A stretch of DNA of 64,000 nucleotides from assembly GCF_031143425.1 (NCBI RefSeq), contig NC_090448.1, positions 330,038,177 to 330,102,176 of the forward strand, written 5' to 3'. How positions within the stretch are numbered: the stretch's first letter is position 1; each line of letters starts with the position of its first letter. The position numbers were made by a program, and so were the translations under genes. Below are positions 45,134 through 57,345 of this stretch, one piece after another. Below the pieces are notes generated by a model. That model was not told where the DNA came from and made no database searches. It saw nothing but the letters and a program-made list of their open reading frames with translations. The stretch is from Pleurodeles waltl (Eukaryota > Chordata > Amphibia > Caudata > Salamandridae).

Positions 45134-47497
45134 TGTGAGAAAAAGGATTATTATTATTTAGGTTGAATGGTAATCCACCACAAGTAATAATGTCACTATT
45201 CTTGTTAGGTCCAGTGAAGGTTTCAGTAATTTAGACCTGAGCTCAACCCCTAATACCAGTGACACAGAGCAGACCGGCTTAACGTAAGAACATTTGTAAA
45301 ACATTTAGAAGTACCCTAACAGTTTAAAAAGTCAAACACAACACAAACAACCCCACTCTAATTTATAGAAGCAGAGTATTTCTCAATGATCACAATGACA
45401 CCAAAATAACAAAACTCAATTGAATGGAACTGGATATGTGAATTTTTACAGTTTTAAAGTTTGAATAAACTTTTAGCACCAAAAAAGCTCAAAGTGGCAA
45501 CAGCGGGCAACTGGTCATGTTAGACTGGTACAAAGATAAGGTTGAAGGCTGGCTGCGATGGAATGCAGGTCGGAAACGAGGCCCCGGTGGCTCAACACCC
45601 AAAGAGTTACCTCCAGACTTAAAAATGTTTCTGGAGAATAGGTGAGTCATCAACAAGTTGTCAGTGGGAGAGGCGCTGCAAGCTGGATCCAAGTTGGGGG
45701 GGTTCGTTGACAGTGGGTTGCTTAACAGTGGGGTCCTGGTGCAGTCATTGAAGATAGAAAAACAAGCAGTTGAAGTCCAGCATCCTTGTTCAGTAAGGTC
45801 TCAAAATCGATTGACCTCTGCTAAACGATGCTCTCAAATCCCTCTCTTTTCAGACGTAGACATTTTTCTGGAAGTCAAATCTCCTTCAGCGAGATGAACC
45901 AGCAAGTTGCATCTAATTTGCAGTTGAACATCAAGCTTCAGCTCAACAGCTGATCCTGGTCTCCCGCCGGTTCCTCAGAGAAAAAGTTAGTTAAAAGTTT
46001 CAAAGTCCTGCTTTTGCAGTGTGGGTTGGAAGTATACATTCTAACCCCAGCCAAGGTTTCCAGGTCCTCAGGAATAGCACTTGAGGGTTCAGGATACACT
46101 CCAACAAAAGCCACTATCAGGGTCGTGTGAAAGTCCATTTGAAATTGGTCAGTTGGGTTCCTGAGAAAAGTGGCCTTCTTACTGCTTTTACACCCCTGTA
46201 ATTTAACAGAAGGTAGGCCAACTGACCCTTAGAGTCCACTAGTGTGTTCTGGGCACAAGTAGGATTCTCCTCACAGTTCACTACATCAGATGCATTCCTT
46301 CGTTTGTCTTTCACAGGTCGAGCAGTATTCTGATCAAAGGGCCCATGGATGCCACATTTATGCCTGGCATTAGCCTTGCATGGGGGGTGACTTCTTCCCC
46401 CTCATTTGACCAATAGGGTAAAAGGTCTAGGGGTAACCATACCAACATTTGCAGCATTTCTGTGTGCCTTACTGCAGACAATCCCACAGTGCCCCTCCAT
46501 ATCTAAAACCAAGATGGCGGAACCATTTCTCTCTTGAGTAAAGCTTGTGTACCCACCCTTTTGGTGTGGCCAGGGAAATGAGCAAAACCTCTGCTGTGGT
46601 CACTCAAAACAAGCTCTGGGGGTAACCCCTCTCCCGCTTAGAATGATCCCTAACTGGCTAAAATTACAATGGAGGGACTGGCCCAGGTGAGAGTTGCATC
46701 TTCCTTTGATGGAGCAGGCCCTTTTGAAGATAATTACATTCCTGGTCACTGCACAAATGGTCATCCTGTCAGAGGAATGGAGTCGTCCACCCAACCGAGC
46801 CTTTTATCACAGCTCTGTGAGCCAAGCTCATGGGTGACAGTTGGAAGCTCAGGCAGGTTGACTTTCTAAAGTCTTTATGCAAGTTAAGGGTAACTTTTTA
46901 AAAGTACCTTTTACAAAATATTTGTGACAAATCTTACACTTCCAACATATTGATTTGTAATAAATATTTTTAAAAGTCCATAAATTAATTTTTTTGCTAG
47001 GTCCCAAGCAAAGAAAACTAATGAATTTTAATAAACTATCCCAATGCTTTCAGAACCCGGCTACAGTGAAATACATTTTAGGGCATTGTCACTTTAAGGA
47101 CATGTTTGGCCTTAAACCTTTACCTGTACATGGTCATTAAGGCTGACGTAGGGGGTGACTTATTAATATTTACAAAGAGGGTTTAGGCCTGTCAAAAGGG
47201 TTTAGTTTGGCAGGTAGGATTTGCAGTTTTAAAACTGCATACACAGGGTACAGGCGTAGGCCTGCATGCATGCTTTGCACTGTCTTCCTAATGGTGGCAT
47301 TTAACTTACAGGCCTAGATACACTTTATACCATATATTAGGGACTTACACATATGGTAAATATGCCAATTGGGAGTATATCAATTTGACATGTTTTTTTG
47401 GGTCAGAGCACATACACTGGGCCTACCATGCCAAACATTGCCAATAAAATATAGCAAAAAGTGGGAGTGACCACGCAAAGAGGGGCATTTTCCTACA
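45134..47497 (-). mobile_element. Probable solo LTR on the minus strand (about 2.36 kb)
   Basis: The right edge is TTTTCCTACA, which on the minus strand starts TGTAGGAAAATGCCCC, the same opening as the LTRs at 23772 and 62790. The minus strand then follows the pattern of that family: a GCC-rich first kilobase, and a degenerate TATA-like TGTAAAAG at about 46190 in a GGGG(T)-context shared with the LTR at 60196. A proposed 3' end is TTTTTCTCACA at 45134. The flanking 5-mers (CTTCC and CTCTG) do not match, so the left edge is uncertain. Confidence 0.55.
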
Positions 47498-47850
47498 CTC
47501 TGTAATAAGGGGAAGTCTCTGCTTTTGTAAATTGGCAGCACCAGGTTGCCCCGGTCACCCCTGACTATGGCACTGTATCCCAATTTTGATAAACATTCAT
47601 GTTGTACAGCTTCAAATGAAATGGGAGTGTCTCAGCTAGAGAATATTCCACATTGGATTTAAATCCTTTTAAAATGGGACAAACAACCACACTGCTGCTA
47701 AATAGATCCGGACAGGAAGGACTGCATTCATAAATGTTTTTTCTGTAGACGAAGATCAGATTTCCCTCATGACGTCTATTAAATCTTTCCTCTTTAACAT
47801 CTGTTGATACTCCACTCAATAGCATACCCACAACTACAACTGGTTACCTC
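47498..47850 (+). other. APEH intron right of the LTR
   Basis: About 350 bases without a recognised element. Confidence 0.4.
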
Positions 47851-47855
47851 AATAT

Positions 47856-48313
47856 CATGCCCACTTCTGCAATAGACAACAACTAACAGTTAGACTTGAG
47901 CATTATGCTTATGTTTAACCCTAGCATCCAAGTATGCTCACTGCTGACTACTAGCTTCAGACATTCAGACTGTAGGTCCACTACTACAATTGATGTTTGA
48001 AAAGATACCTCAACGTACATGGAATGGTGTGCCCATTGCTAACACCAACGACATCTAAGTTATATACAGAACAGGAATTCCACAGCCGATAACCAGTAGA
48101 GTTCACTTTTAATTGTCTGCTAACACTTAGCACCAGTCAAGCTATTTACTTAAAGCAACAAGATCCCTTACATAGTGCCCACTGCTAGAACTTAATAGTA
48201 TGCCCATTTCCTACTGAGCAGTAGGCATACTGCTGCCACAGAATCGTGTGCCCACTACTAACATTAAATAAAACGTCAGCTGCTGTCATTTCATTATATG
48301 CTCACTCATAACA
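47856..48313. repeat. Decayed tandem array with a GTGCCCACTGCTAACA motif
   Basis: Variants of the motif occur at about 47856, 47933, 48028, 48175, 48199, 48247 and 48297. Two are preceded by GAATSGT. Spacings (77, 94, 147, 24, 48, 50) are roughly multiples of 24-25, suggesting an old short-unit array now worn down. Confidence 0.45.
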
Positions 48314-49143
48314 CTGCTTAGAATATACCACAACATCTTTGTTAGATAAAGTCTAACCACTAATACATTTGACATTGAACTCTAAACCAATATTAACCAA
48401 TAAATGTATGAAAAGTATGAGCCCTACCAAGGTGTCTGTCACAATAATATGCATCTTCTACATAAAATCATCATGAGAGTTTGAAAATTGTAATGTAAGA
48501 CCATCATTAACGATGCTAATCAAATTAAAAAATAAACGTGAAATGTGATATGGTCTGAAAAGAAGTAAGTCAACTGGTGGCAAAATAGACTGCAAAGTAC
48601 ATTTGTGTAAATGAAAAACAAACTTTTAATACAATTTAAGAGTTTTAGAGATATAGGACATGTAAGGATAGAAAACCAGAAGGTTCTAGCTGTGTGAAAG
48701 AACGATTGACGCTTGGAATGTGTATCCCTAAGTGAGGGTGACTGGCTAGTGTGAGAAATTACAAAATCTAGAGAAGGGTTTGTAAGGGTGGGGACGACTT
48801 TCTTTGTTTTCTCCATGGAGTCCAACAGAAACAATGCTATGTCTAACAACTCGTTGAACCCCTCCCTTTCTTGGCTCATCATATGCCAGCCTTTTATATA
48901 TATCTGAGCCTGGTGGTATTCATGGGACTGTCCCAATCGCTCTATCATGAAAGAGTGATAGTGGACACTGGGTGGCCAAGAATAGGACTTGCTTGCTTAG
49001 GTCTTTTCCGAAAGAAGCAGAGAAATAGCATCAGGTCCAGGTACACCTATGTGAAGTTAGTTAAGGGTGGCTCACGTAGCTTGGACTCTCGTACTGATCC
49101 AGTGATGCCCTGATAAATAATGATATGTATTTTTTTCTTTCAG
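48314..49143 (+). other. APEH intron before the last visible exon
   Basis: AT-rich, no recognised element. A 142-codon minus-strand open frame at 48520-48948 is probably chance. It ends with TTTTTTTCTTTCAG. Confidence 0.5.
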
Positions 49144-49204
49144 TATGACTGGTACACCAAAGCCACCTCCACAATTGTGGACATTGTGCACCGGCCAAAA
49201 GAAA
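49144..49204 (+). CDS. APEH: APEH exon, beta-propeller segment 6
   Basis: 20 codons plus one base from phase 0: YDWYTKATSTIVDIVHRPKE, followed by a GTGAGT donor. YDWYTK is invariant in vertebrate APEH. The next APEH block (the GIYCSLLP region in mammals) is not found in the remaining 14.8 kb, so the following intron leaves the window. Confidence 0.94.
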
Positions 49205-49845
49205 GTGAGTGATCTGCTGCTTGGGCCACCTTATTGTAGTTGAACAATTTCAAGCTAAATGATAAAGTAGTCTCTCTTGGATTGAATGAATGTAGCTGAG
49301 GTCACATATAACAATCTATCTTGCAAGCTCCGCTTTGATTTATTCTGTTGTAATCAGTTACAAAAATTACGTTTCGAAACCACAAAAAGCTTTTGTTTTA
49401 CGAATGCTTGTGTAGTAAAGAAAGTGACATTTCAAACGGAGCCAACAGGTTTTTGCCTCCTTCTTGGAACATTAAATTACCAAGTACTAGCTTGAAATGC
49501 TTCCAGAACAGAAATCTAACGCAGGTCTCCATCTCATGCACTGTAACCCAAGCACACATCACCTAATCGGAGAGGATCGTGTTAGCTCAATATTGTGCCA
49601 CCTGCGATTCAAGCATTACATTCTTGAGCACTGGGAACGGGATCTGGTCTTGAGGGCGGCAAAGGGCAATGCAATAGCCAGGAAAATAAAGTACATTTCA
49701 CTCTGTCATATGACACTAAACGAACAAGCAAAGTGTGCAATCTCAACCCCCAAGGAAAATTTGCAAATAGAATAGTGCAAAATGATACCTTTTATAGTAT
49801 GATTTTAAGGGAATAACGTCAGGAACATGATTTACCTGAATCATC
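49205..49845 (+). other. APEH intron, first part after the last visible exon
   Basis: AT-rich, no recognised element. Confidence 0.5.
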
Positions 49846-50060
49846 TTCTTTCTTTCATTCTTTCCTTCCTTTCATGCCTTGTATTTTATTCTGTCCTTCT
49901 TTCAACCTTTTCTCTTCTTTCTATTATTTACTACTTTCCATCTTTCTTTACTTCTGTCCATTCTGTTTTGTTTGCATTTTATTTCTTTCTGTTTCCCCTT
50001 TTTATGTTTTTTTTCATTTTCTTTCCTTCCCATCTACCCTTCCTGCTCATCCTTACATTA
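49846..50060. repeat. Pyrimidine-rich tract, left half
   Basis: About 215 bases made almost only of T and C (TTTC, TTCC, TTCT units). It is cut off abruptly by the poly-A end of a minus-strand LINE. A matching tract resumes at 59517. Confidence 0.85.
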
Positions 50061-50451
50061 CTTTTTTTTGTTTGATAAAGGTTTATTATTAGTAAACATT
50101 TGAAGGTTTACATGTATGCAGTTCAGTACTATCAGAACACAAAAAGATAAAACAGCACAATGTCACTATAGCCTTCCCCAACCCCCCCCGCTGCTCTTAC
50201 CACCGTATCTTCGCTGTCCTAAATGTAGAGACCATACCATGCTCATTAACCCAGATCAAGGCCTATTAGATATGTTTACATCAGTGCCAGTAGCCCACCA
50301 TACCACAGGTGACAAAGGAGCCGTTCACTCTCTCTTGATAGCCTTTGCGGATGTACCCATATATGTGTAACCTGTCCACCCAACTACTCCAACCTCACAA
50401 TGCCACTATTCCTTTAGATTTACCAGAAGGTCCAGCACATCATATCATCTC

Positions 50452-52574
50452 TGTTAGACCTGACAGCCTTAGATTGGTCATCCCCCAACTTTCTGACACT
50501 GTTTTTGCTGGTTTTAGCACCTTGTGCTTGTTACCACTGCTAACTAGTGCTAAAGTGCATATGCTCTCTCCCTTACACATGGTAATATTGTTTCATACCC
50601 AATTGGCATATTTGATGTACTTGTAAGTTGCTAGATAAGTGCACTATATGTGCCGAGGGCCTGTAAATTAAATACTACTAATGGGCCTGCAGCACTGATC
50701 GTGCCACACACATACGTAGCCCCTTAACAATGTCTCAGACCTGCCATTGCAAGGCCTGTGTGTGCAGTTTCACTACCACTTCGACTTTGCATTTAAAAGT
50801 ACTTGCCCAGCCTTAAAACTCCGCTTTTTCTACATATACTTCACCCCTAAGGTAGGACCTAGGTAATCCATAAGGCACGGTCCTAAGTAGGTAAAAGGCA
50901 GGACATGTACCTATGTGTTTTATATGTCCTGGTAGTGAAAAACTCCTAAATTCATTTTCTATTACTGTGAGGCCTTGTCCTTTCGTAGACTGGCATTAGG
51001 ACTGCCCTCATATACCTTTTGAGTGGTAGATTCTGAGCTGAAAGGGGTAACCAGGTCACATGTAGTATGGCCAGAATGGTGATAGAAAATCCTGCTTATT
51101 GATGAGGTTGGATTTTATATTACTATTTTAGAAATGCCACTTTTAGACAGTGAGCATTTCTCTCCACATAAAATAATCTGTGCCTTACAGCCTGTCTCCA
51201 ATCAACATCTGGTCTGTACTGGTTGACTGTTTCCTTGTGTGTTTCACCCAGACAACCACAGGGCACTCAGTCACACCTGCATTCATCTGCATATTGAATG
51301 GGCCTTCCTGCGCTGGTACGGTGGAGGGCATGACACTTACATTTGAAAGGACAGTGGCTTGCCCTCACACAAAGGACTGATAACCCCCACAGGGACCCTG
51401 GCAGACAGGAATAGGCTGAAACAGGAACTTGTGGAAATCAAAACCACTCTTTGAAGTCTCCCCCACTTCAGAGGCATTTTTGGGTATATAAACTGTGTCT
51501 CTGACTCCACCAACTCAGACACTTCTGGACCTGCACCTGAACTCTGTCAGAAGGCCTGCCTGACTGCCCAAAGGACTCTCTGGACTGCTTTGCTGAGAAG
51601 GACTGCTGCCCTGATGGCCTCTGACTGTGCTAGAAAGACTCTGCCTTCCCTCAAAAGTGCTCTCCAAGGGCTTGGATTGAGCTTGCCTCCTATTTTGAAG
51701 TCTCAGGGACAGCAAAGACTTCAACAGCTAGCTTTTTTGCTAGTACCCAAACTCCAGCGACTCCGGAACGACTTCAATGACTCCATCGATGACGCAGCCT
51801 GCTCTCTCTCCGTGGACCTCACTGCACGTAATGACCGTGGCCTGAAGTGCAAGTTCGACGATTCAGCAGCTCTGCTGACGTCACTTAGGATCATCGCGGC
51901 ACTGCGAAGTCGACACATCACATCCTGACAGACCGGAACCAGCAACCCCACTGGGTCACAAGCAATCGACGCATCACGGGCAATGCCGCATCATCTCCTC
52001 CTGCATCCGGATGGAACCAGTGCCTCACATCCACCTGCTTTGCCGTGCGTAACCAATGCCTCTCTCCTAGGAAGCCGTAAGGGACTGACGCCACACCAAC
52101 TCCGGCAGTGCCTCTTTCCGACTCCGTGCGACATCCTTGTTCTTTGTTTTCAAATGTATTATACCTGGGGTCCATGTGTCTATGTGGCCGGCACTGGTGG
52201 TGTTGGATTTTTCTGAACGACTTAGTCAGTGTTCTCTAGGTGCTTTAGTTGGATTTAATCTTTAACAATTTATAACTTTGCTTGTGTAGATTGGATTTTC
52301 AGCGTTTCTACAGTACTTTATTCAGACAAATATTCTCTATTTGTCTAAACCTGTGTGGTGTCATTTTGTGGTGTTTTCACTTTGTTATTATATAAATTTC
52401 TGCTCAAATACCTTACACGTTGCCTTCTAAATTAAGCCTGACTGCTCAGTGCCAAGCTACCGGAGGGTGGGCACAGTATAATTTGGATTGTGTTGTGACT
52501 TACCCTGACATGATTGTGGCCCCTACTTGGACAAGGGTGTATACCTCTGCCAACTAAAAACCCCATTTCTAACC
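50452..52574 (+). mobile_element. Solo LTR (2.12 kb), TGTTAG family, nested in the LINE 3' UTR
   Basis: It starts TGTTAGACCTGACAG and ends CCCCATTTCTAACC, where the family end would be CA. It is flanked by the 5-bp duplication ATCTC (50447-50451 and 52575-52579). A TATA box (TATATAAA, 51485-51492) lies near the middle. Orientation is opposite to the host LINE and the same as APEH. No internal coding region accompanies it. Confidence 0.8.
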
Positions 52575-52726
52575 ATCTCGATTCATCCCTTCTCCCCTGA
52601 CTCCTCCATGCATTTTTCAGATCTGTACATCACTCCCATGCAGCCAAGTCATCCACAAGTTTGTCATCCCTTCGCAGATGCTTTATCCTCACCTCTTCTG
52701 ACAGCCGATTCCAGCATATTGCAGAG

Positions 52727-53047
52727 TCATTCTTTGTATTTAGGTGGCCCTTTACTCAGCCATTTAATGGCGATACAACGTTTTGCCAGCATGCGTCCTA
52801 GTAGAACAAATTTACAACTAAGTTCCTTTCCCTTTGGTGCTGGGATCAGTCCCAGCAAGAGAGCTTGCGGTGTAGGTGTTATTGTCCAATCAACAGCTGT
52901 ATCCAGGTTTGTTACTATGTTACTCCAGTATGGAGTTAGGGTTGGGCTTTGCCAGACCATATGTGTCAAATCTGCTTCTGGGTCTTCGCAACAAAAGCAA
53001 TTACCCGATCTATTGTGATAGACATGATGTAAGGTTGATGGGGCCAA
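52727..53047 (-). pseudogene. LINE ORF2 C-terminal zinc-finger region
   Basis: Minus-strand frame with CFCCEDPEADLTHMVWQSP, a worn version of the CPxC...HxxWxC motif at the end of L1 ORF2. It is followed by a GxIPxPKG...LLGRMLAKRCIAIKW stretch that matches the same region of the + strand LINE (about 36600-36710). Confidence 0.7.
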
Positions 53048-53514
53048 GTAGACTCCGTATGAGTTTAAAATATGTATTACAGCTCACGTTTTAGCCCTGT
53101 GAACTTTCTGCCATTCCTGTGCGGTCATCCCGCCTTCCAGTGTGTCTTCCCATTTTATCTGTGCCTTGGGTATCACCTGGTGGAGGTCCTGTCGTAGTGC
53201 CCTATAAGTATGTGATTAAAAATGGTATTGTTTCCCCCCCTCATATCCAGCAACCTCGTCAGTGTGTATGAAACTGGTGGCTCCTTTGGGAAGCAGGGCC
53301 ATAGTGATCACGCCATGGCTAATATTTTGGCTTACTGTAGTTATTGTCCTTCTTCCGACCCAAATAAGTCAATGGCGTTCTCCTGAGTGATAAACTGTCC
53401 ACACAGACAGGGGTCTTCCAAAAATTCACGACCTCTATCTTTCCAATTTTTTATGGACGTAACTTCCCTGTGATCCTGGCAAATTGCTTGACATTCCACA
53501 GAGGCATATCTCGC

Positions 53515-55060
53515 TTATGGGGCCCGTCGTATCACATGAGTAACTGTCCGCTTCCATACCTCACAGATGTGGCGTGCCAAGAAGGGTGCATCTGCTTGCA
53601 GCTGTGTAACACCAATGAGGAGCACATAAAGTGACATTCCTTCGGAAGTGCCTCTTAGTAGGTTCTTCTCCCAATCATTTCCACTATCTAGCCAGTGAAC
53701 CGCATGCTGTGAGTGTGATGCCAGATAGTAAAGTTCCAGATTAGGGCATTCAATCCCGTCCCACTTCCACTGCTGTTTAAGCATGTGAAGCTCCCCTTTT
53801 TCTTGTATTAGCCCAGACTAAGTCCGATATCAGCCTGTCTGGTTGTAAAAAGTATTGTCTGGGGATTTCATAGAATGTATTTTGTAATCCATACAGACAT
53901 CTGGGGAGCACCACCGTTTTAACAACAGCAGCCCTACCCATTAATGATAGGGGTATCTCTTTCAAAAATCAAATGGATGCCTCCAGCCCCTATAATACTC
54001 ATCCCCGGTTTGGGACTAGCACAATTAGCGCCTCCCTTATTGAAGCAGGCAGGGATCCTCCCTCTCACGCCTCCAGATACACCTCCAGCAGCCTGTCTGC
54101 AAGGATAGCTGCATACTTTTGATATATTTCCGCCGGTAAACCATTGCCCCTAGCATTTTTGTGGGTTTTCTGTGTGGGCCAGTCATATTCCCAGTTACCT
54201 CATTCCCTCCGTCTCCTAGGGGAGCCCCACCCTTGGAAGGGGGTCCACTTGTTTCACAGCCTGGGGGCCCAGTGGAGCCAAGTGTGACATTCAAAGATTC
54301 ACCCTCAACCCCGATAACTTCACAAAGAGCTGCAGGGCATTCAGTAGAATAGGAAATGAGTATTTGGGGTTACCTGCATATATCATGTTGTTGTCTGTGT
54401 AGAAGGTCTCCCCCACCTGGGCCACCCAGGGTTCCAGCACGCGGTGCAATAGCACCGCCATGGACTCCATGGCTGTGGCAAATAATAGGGGTAACAGCAA
54501 GCACCCCTGTCACATCCCTCTAGTCAGTTTGATTCTGTCTGACATTAGGGTGTAACTTGACCCATGCAGTGTTTTGTGGTCCAAGCCCCATTTTCTCTGT
54601 TATAAGCCATAAGTATTCCCATTCCACTATGTCAAAGGCCTGGCCAATGTCGAGCAGGGCTAGGGCCCAAGGGCCTTCCGCTTGGTGCGCAGTGAGGTAG
54701 GCATGGGTCAGCCAGCACAGGTTATACATGGTACTACTGTGTGGTATAAAGCCACACTGATCAGTGTGAATAAGCACTGATAAGTGCGGAAACAATCAAG
54801 CCACCAATATACCATTAAGTACTTTCGCGTCTACATTTACAATCAACTGTGGCCTATAGGACAAGATGACCAACAGATCCTTGTCTGTTTTGTGACTAGC
54901 ACAATTAGCACCTCCCTCATTGAGGCAGGCAGGAATCCTCCCCCTCACCTGTCCAGATACACCTCCAGCAGCACGTCTGCATGGATAGCCGCATATTTTT
55001 TATATAATTCCATTGGTAAACTATTGCCACCAGTGTTTTTGTGGTTTTTAAGCGACGTGT
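53515..55060 (-). pseudogene. LINE reverse transcriptase pieces with an internal duplication
   Basis: Minus-strand blocks are, in order: 55060-54890 (GGNSLPMELYKKYAA), 54795-54520 (TDQCGFIPHSS, then ALALLDIGQAFDIVEWEYLW with the first catalytic Asp), 54500-54291 (LPLLFATAMESMAVLLH, then TDNNMIYAG where YADD has decayed) and 53965-53515 (thumb and downstream, GRAAVVKTVVLPRCLYGLQN). A second copy of the first block lies at 54160-54000, out of order between the YADD region and the thumb. Confidence 0.75.
54000..54165. repeat. Copy of 54890-55055 inside the same LINE
   Basis: About 165 bases aligned by eye at over 80 percent, sharing GACTAGCACAATTAG, GATACACCTCCAGCAGC and GCATxTTTGTGG. It is a direct repeat about 890 bases apart in the same orientation. 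Confidence 0.85.
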
Positions 55061-55648
55061 ACTGGTGATTTATTTCCTCCCTGGTTATGGGCTCTTCCAG
55101 CGTGGCGCGCTACTCCTCGTCCAACCTGACAGATTCTACATCTGCTAACAGTGCGGCCCCGTAGTCAGATGACGCCTCTTTGCATTTTGTGTAGAGTCTG
55201 CTTAGGTGTGTTTGGAACATTTTGTTGATAGTTACTTGTGTGTGGGCTTTTTTCCCGATTGCGTCTTGTAACAGTGTGACCGGTTTGCAGGACGTTTGTT
55301 GCCTGAGCAGCCTAGCTTATGTGGCTCCGGTGCTGTTGCCTTCAGTATAGAGTCTGTTGCGGTGTGCCCTGTAGACATGTTTTTCCAGTCTGCACCAGTC
55401 ATCTAAAAGGTCCTGTAGGCTTATTGCCAGTCCTCCATTTTTTTGTGGCTGAGTAAGGAGAACCTCCTCTAGGGGACTCAGTTTCCACTCTTGACTACGA
55501 ATATCCCTCTCCAGCTGAGTCCTAACCGCATATGGCTTTTTGATGCTGACTCTATGTAGTACCACCATCATCACCTCCCAGTCTCAAGCCCTTGCACTAG
55601 AGCTCCCCCAGTTTTCATCGAAGTGAGGGGAAAGTTCATTCTGGACCA

Positions 55649-56450
55649 CTACATCACAGGGGGGTGGGGGGTGGACGATGGGTCAGTCCAGGACTGCACT
55701 CTGAGATGCCATAGCGGGACCACTGAACGTTTACATCCCTTCCTTAAGGCCAAAAGCCGTGGGGAATGGTCTGATATATATCTAGCCAGGTAGGAAACGT
55801 CTTGTACCTGCAGAAGCAAAGCCAAAGAGAGGAAGTAGTAGTCCAGTCCGACTGTGTTAGTTCCTGGGGTATGGCAAGAGAACGTCCTGGTGGTCGGGTG
55901 CCAATGTCGCCAAGGGTCGGTCAGTGCTAATTCACGTAAAAGGTCTGCTAACTCTCCTGCCATTTTTGTTTTGTGTGTGCCATAGTAGGATCTTTGTCTA
56001 GCTCCCCATCAATAACAGTTGGAGTCTCCCGCCAGAATTGTCTGCTGTCATATATGACGCCGTCGACTTAGTCACCTCACTGTAGATGGTCCCACTTTTT
56101 ATATTCGGACCATAGACATTTATTAGGCACATATCTCTCCCATCTAGTTTCCAGAACAGAATCATACACCTTCCCTCCGGGTCTAGGACATGTTCTCCAT
56201 ACCAGAACGGGACCCTGGGAGCCACCCATATTAAGGTACCTCTGGCAAACCCAGAGTAGGAAGTTGCATATATTTGATCTCTCCAACGCCTCTGGAGTCT
56301 TGGGATACACTTCCCCCACACATGCTCTTGAAGAAAGGCTGTCGATTATATGATAGCGTTCTTAGATAAGTGTGTACACAGCAGCGCTTCTCCAATTGGG
56401 CCAGACATCTCACGTTTTAGGACAGCAATTTAAATGTATCATCCATTTTC
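55649..56450 (-). pseudogene. LINE ORF2 endonuclease pieces
   Basis: The minus strand shows NVRCLAQLEKRCCVHTYLR (about 56420), then TSYSGFARGTLIWVAPRVPF, VYGPNIKSG (about 56105), and YISDHSPRLLALR near 55770. These are the Asn, Tyr and SDH boxes of apurinic-type LINE endonucleases. Frameshifts separate them. Confidence 0.75.
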
Positions 56451-57345
56451 AAACATTCCTGTCGGGCCCCAGTTCTCTCCCCCGGCCCACCCTTTCTCAG
56501 CCCACATCCAGCATACATGGCCTCACCATGACAGGCATATTGTCATCTATGGCATTGAGCAGCTTAAATCCCCTTGAAACTGTAGAGCCATATAACTTAA
56601 ACATTCCTCCAACACCCCCCTCTCCTTGAGCAGCAAATCTATTGTATCCTGCCACAAACTCAGCAAGTGCTGGAACTAGATAGACCTGCCCCATAACCAG
56701 TACAGCAATAGAACATCCCCCAAATGTCAAAATAAACTGGAATTTCCACACTTCTGCTCTTAACCTCTTACTCTCCGTTAGAGGTCAGCATGTCAAGGAG
56801 ACCATGAGGCAGGGCACTCTAGAAACCTCCGTGTGCCTGCACCCCCATAGTCTGCGGTTGCTGCCAGCCCCACATAACTTCTCTGTTTTTACGGCTTTAG
56901 CTTTGGCTGCCAAAACAAGAACAAAGAGAGGAATTGTCCCCCATCCCCTCAGTTATGTAAATGGAACAGTCTTCATGCTGTGAACCCTTCAATTCACCAG
57001 GTCCAAAAGACCCACACCCATCCTCCCCTGCCGTCACTTAATCGTTCACACATTATTTTACAATAAAGCTCAATGACTTTACTGTTGTAAAGGTGATCCC
57101 AGATTTGCTTTTTGTACGGCCTGCTCCTTAATGTATCCAGTCATCAATACTATCCGTACCTGAACCAGGATTACTTCATCTGTCAGAAAATGGGGCGCAA
57201 GACATAGGTAGTGCAGGTGTCTGTGTAAGGGCTCCATCCGATCTCGCTATTATGAGGCCCGCCAGGCTTGGGAAGCGTGTCTCACAGTCACATTTTGATT
57301 GCCTCCTTTGCCTGCTTGAGTGTCTGTGTCTGCTCAGAGCTGCGC

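Noticed and set aside
47856..48313. CRISPR-like array
   Set aside because: Spacing is irregular, motifs are degenerate and the host is a vertebrate. It is an old tandem repeat at most.
49827..50103. Overlapping Phe/Leu-rich open frames that look like membrane proteins
   Set aside because: All three frames of a pyrimidine tract give hydrophobic open frames. This is a composition effect.
51590..51928. 112-codon + strand open frame in the 2.1-kb solo LTR
   Set aside because: Within the transcribed part of the LTR, without a domain and without support from a second copy.
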